Part shown: piece after piece, positions 7,270-9,389 of the stretch
Layout: each line of letters opens with the position of its first letter
Numbering within the stretch: position 1 is the first letter of the stretch
DNA from: Clostridia bacterium
GTDB taxonomy: Bacteria > Bacillota > Clostridia > Oscillospirales > QAKW01
Reading direction: 5' to 3'
Length of the DNA: 9,389 nucleotides
NCBI GenBank assembly: GCA_017442025.1
Contig: JAFSBD010000011.1
Span: forward strand, 1-9,389
The notes under the pieces: model-generated
Database searches by the model: none
What the model was told of the DNA's origin: nothing
What the model saw: only the letters and a program-made list of their open reading frames with translations
Made by a program: the position numbers and the translations under genes

Positions 7270-7926
7270 ATGCCCCTATTAAAGGATCACCTTATCGAAG
7301 AAAACATCGGTTTGGTTCGTATGGCGATCAAGCGCTATCGGGGATTTGGCGTGGAAGACGAGGATCTGATGCAGATCGGATCGGTGGGTCTTATCAAGGC
7401 GGCACGGGATTATGATGCGGAAAAGAAGGTGCAGTTTTCCACCTATGCAGTAGCCAAGATCATCGGCGAGATCAAAACCTATCTGCGGGATAACGGAAGC
7501 ATCAAAGTCTCTCGAAAATATAAAGAGGACAAGCTGAAGATCGACCGCGCTACCCGCGCCCTATCCCAAAAATTAGGGCGGGAGCCGAAGCTTTCGGAGC
7601 TTTCGGCAGAATGCGGATTATCGCCGGAAGAAATCCTTACCGCTACCGAGGCCACTCAGGCGACCCTTTCCCTGGATCTACCGCCGGAAGAGGGCGGCAT
7701 CACGCCCGGAACCCCCTCCATCGAGGATGAGACATTGGATCGGGTGGTGGTTGGCGAAATGCTCGCTACCCTCTCCCCAGCGGAACGGCGACTGATGGTA
7801 TTACGCTATTTTTTGGATCAGACCCAAAGCGTTACCGCCGCCGAGCTTGGCATGAGCCAGGTGGCTGTTTCCAGGCTGGAAAAAAAGATCCTCAACCAGT
7901 TAAGAGAAAAATACCGACCAAAATAA
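7270..7926 (+). CDS. sigF: RNA polymerase sigma-F factor, short form
   Basis: This sporulation sigma factor of the sigma-70 family directs early forespore genes. Regions 2.1-2.4 run from about 8 to 82: LIEENIGLV, LMQIGSVGLIKAARDYD (33-49), FSTYAV (56-61), IIGEI and IKVSR. A region 3 helix block (GREPKLSELSAECGLS) follows. Region 4 ends in DQTQSV and the helix-turn-helix AELGMSQVAVSRLEKKIL (about 191-208). It is 218 residues against about 255 in Bacillus: some 35 N-terminal residues before region 2.1 are missing. An in-frame stop (the spoIIAB TAA, 7264-7266) is two codons upstream, so this is the only available start, with AAGGA at 7258-7262. Its position after spoIIAA-spoIIAB identifies it as sigma-F rather than sigma-G or sigma-B. 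Confidence 0.92.
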   Translation: MPLLKDHLIEENIGLVRMAIKRYRGFGVEDEDLMQIGSVGLIKAARDYDAEKKVQFSTYAVAKIIGEIKTYLRDNGSIKVSRKYKEDKLKIDRATRALSQKLGREPKLSELSAECGLSPEEILTATEATQATLSLDLPPEEGGITPGTPSIEDETLDRVVVGEMLATLSPAERRLMVLRYFLDQTQSVTAAELGMSQVAVSRLEKKILNQLREKYRPK

Positions 7927-7949
7927 AAAAGCCCCAAAGGGGCTTTTTT
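7925..7949. terminator. Bidirectional terminator between sigF and the convergent membrane-protein gene
   Basis: The GCCCC/GGGGC core (7931-7935 with 7939-7943) and AAA loop are extended by A6 on the left and T6 on the right, so the structure works as a Rho-independent terminator in both directions. The left A-run overlaps the end of sigF, and the right T-run reaches the stop codon (7948-7950) of the minus-strand gene. Confidence 0.9.
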
Positions 7950-9389
7950 ATTCACCATAGTGGATCATTTGGGTGATACCGTTGAAATCAAGATAAACGG
8001 TCTGATCACCGCCGACAAAATCTGCGCCATAAAAGCAAATCTCCCACATTTCGTTTTCTTCATCGAGCGCAACAAAGAGGTCCTCATAATCGATGCTGCA
8101 TTCCCTCTTGGCCCGCTCTACCGCCCGTTCGGCGGTACGGCAATGAGATTCATCTACATTGGCGAAGCCATAGGTCATAACACCGGGGTCGCCCGGCTGA
8201 TGGGTTTCAATAACCTCATCATAGCTGAAGGGGCTGACCGCATAGCTGATTTCTTTTTTCTTTTCAGCAACCGGCTTGAAGCCTTCTGCTTCCAACACTT
8301 TTTCTGCCCGATAGCGTGGAAGGGTGAAGGAAAAGAAGGTGCACCGCTCCCGATAGGCGGCATCCTGAAGAAGGCAGCCGATATCATGATAAACATAATC
8401 ATCATAATATTCATCGGCATCAAATTTGGAAATATCGGTGCCGTTTTTGCGATCAAATGCTTTTGCCAAGCGCATGAGCTCGGGAATGGCCGCATCCCCC
8501 AGATCCTTCATCGCATCTACATCCACCGATTCCAGACGCCCTTCCAGATAACGATCTACATTATATTTTGCAATCAGCCGATCGCTCCCCGAAAGGAAGA
8601 GCACCGCCGAAAGGGCAACGCAGACCAAAAGGCAGGAAGGAATCAATCGTATGCGGCAAATATACTGCTTTGCCAAGACAAAGAGGAACAACACCGCCAG
8701 CACCACCATAAACCAACCTGCATAAACGCGCTTGGGGGTGAGGCCGTATTGCTGAATGTAAAGAATCAATTTTGCAAGGGCGGTTGCGATCAATACCAAG
8801 GTGGCACAGGAATAAAGGATGGATAAAATGCGAGTGATTACCGCAGGTTTTTCGCCCTTGCGGCGAATAAAGCTCTGCAACGCGCTGATGATCAACATAT
8901 TGATTACCGAAACAGCGCAAAGCTGGAAGAACCCTTCGCGGGCATATTCCGCATAGGTGAAATTCTCGGGCAGAACCTTCGAAAAAGCGGAAAGATATAC
9001 TTTCCATTGGGAGGCGAAAAAGATTCCGTAGACCCCCAAAATGGGCAAGGTCGCCACCGCCGCGGTAAGACCCGGCAGCTTCTTTATCTTTTCCGATGCA
9101 TTGCGGCAGGCTTCGACGCTCAGCGTTTGAGCGCATTTTTTGCGGGTTGCGGAATAATACAGCCCGAAGAAAAACATTCCCAAAACTATACCGAATAAGA
9201 AGCTGAAGAGATGGGAAAAGATATTACCCCAACTGAAATCCAAAAGTTTTTTCATCAAATTCATAAAGCCGCTATCATAGGAAAGCAGGGATATATCCCT
9301 GTTTGGATGCAGGTGGATGAGCAGATACAAGGGTTGGCAGGGCAGTATTTCTTTATCCTTTATACCCCTATGCTGTTTCGCGCAGCTAC
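7948..9389 (-). CDS. DUF4173-type multi-pass membrane protein with C-terminal add-on domain, 5' end outside window
   Basis: The frame is open to the right edge. The TTG at 9330, a possible internal start, has no ribosome binding site, and neither does the ATG at 9264, so the true start is probably beyond 9389. Counting from 9330, membrane segments lie near 37-59, 88-107, 133-155, 164-192, 202-224 and 230-248. Family-like motifs are GVYGIFFASQ (99-108), EYAREGFFQL (128-137), YGLTPKRVYAGWFM (195-208) and NVDRYLEGRL (257-266); from memory these fit DUF4173 proteins of unknown function. FFSFTLPRYRAEKVL (332-346) resembles the usual family end. Residues after about 360 add a soluble domain with MWEICFY, VGGDQTVYLD and a final YGE. 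Function is unknown. It is convergent with sigF and not linked to it by sequence evidence. Confidence 0.8.
   Translation of the reverse strand, partial: SCAKQHRGIKDKEILPCQPLYLLIHLHPNRDISLLSYDSGFMNLMKKLLDFSWGNIFSHLFSFLFGIVLGMFFFGLYYSATRKKCAQTLSVEACRNASEKIKKLPGLTAAVATLPILGVYGIFFASQWKVYLSAFSKVLPENFTYAEYAREGFFQLCAVSVINMLIISALQSFIRRKGEKPAVITRILSILYSCATLVLIATALAKLILYIQQYGLTPKRVYAGWFMVVLAVLFLFVLAKQYICRIRLIPSCLLVCVALSAVLFLSGSDRLIAKYNVDRYLEGRLESVDVDAMKDLGDAAIPELMRLAKAFDRKNGTDISKFDADEYYDDYVYHDIGCLLQDAAYRERCTFFSFTLPRYRAEKVLEAEGFKPVAEKKKEISYAVSPFSYDEVIETHQPGDPGVMTYGFANVDESHCRTAERAVERAKRECSIDYEDLFVALDEENEMWEICFYGADFVGGDQTVYLDFNGITQMIHYGE

Noticed and set aside
6519..7926. An rsbV-rsbW-sigB stress operon instead of spoIIA
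   Set aside because: GEIDHHCA in the first gene and LDPT, SEAVTN and ERSGMGFTIME in the second match SpoIIAA and SpoIIAB closely, and the sigma factor has the sigma-F pattern.
7960..8826. A 288-residue plus-strand open frame after sigF
   Set aside because: It is antisense to the DUF4173-type gene, starts just after a terminator with no ribosome binding site, and shows no domain.
9264..9330. Translation start of the membrane protein at TTG 9330 or ATG 9264
   Set aside because: Neither has a ribosome binding site, and the frame stays open to 9389, so the gene is treated as partial at its 5' end.

Overview
The window reads as chromosomal core sequence from a low-to-mid GC, Gram-positive, spore-forming lineage, most likely class Clostridia. 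Three things point there: a complete spoIIAA-spoIIAB-sigF operon, Firmicutes-style rplM-rpsI and valS-folC pairs with strong AGGAGG ribosome binding sites, and near-consensus sigma-A promoters with 17-base spacers. Genus cannot be fixed from the sequence alone. No phage, transposase, CRISPR, tRNA or rRNA genes are visible.

Layout, left to right. (1) 1-319, minus: the 5' part of a small protein resembling permuted papain-like (YiiX/NlpC-P60-type) proteins, with a plausible promoter at 354-382. (2) 320-701 is gene-free. It holds an array of short hairpins separated by ATGAAAT/ATTTCAT heptamers (452-628) and, next to it, a 16-base perfect inverted repeat that copies the 3' end of rpsI and encloses a terminator. 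(3) 702-1544, minus: rplM-rpsI (L13-S9), driven by a perfect sigma-A promoter at 1585-1613. (4) Divergent from it, 1777-2490, plus: a TtcA-like tRNA thiolation enzyme. (5) 2553-6439, plus: valS-folC, overlapping by four bases, with a perfect sigma-A promoter that straddles the ttcA stop codon and no T-box leader. (6) After a very strong terminator at 6463-6501, 6519-7926, plus: spoIIAA-spoIIAB-sigF, the anti-anti-sigma factor, anti-sigma kinase and forespore sigma factor module. (7) A shared bidirectional terminator at about 7925-7949 separates sigF from a convergent gene on the minus strand, a multi-pass membrane protein of the DUF4173 type that runs off the right edge of the window.

Functionally, the genes cover translation (L13, S9, ValRS, tRNA thiolation), folate polyglutamylation and the forespore sigma-F switch. 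Most of the window is ordinary housekeeping. The points that deserve a second look are the hairpin array and inverted repeat behind rpsI, the absence of a recognisable sigma-H promoter for the spoIIA operon, the short sigma-F, the valS promoter without a T-box, and the C-terminal add-on domain of the DUF4173 protein.
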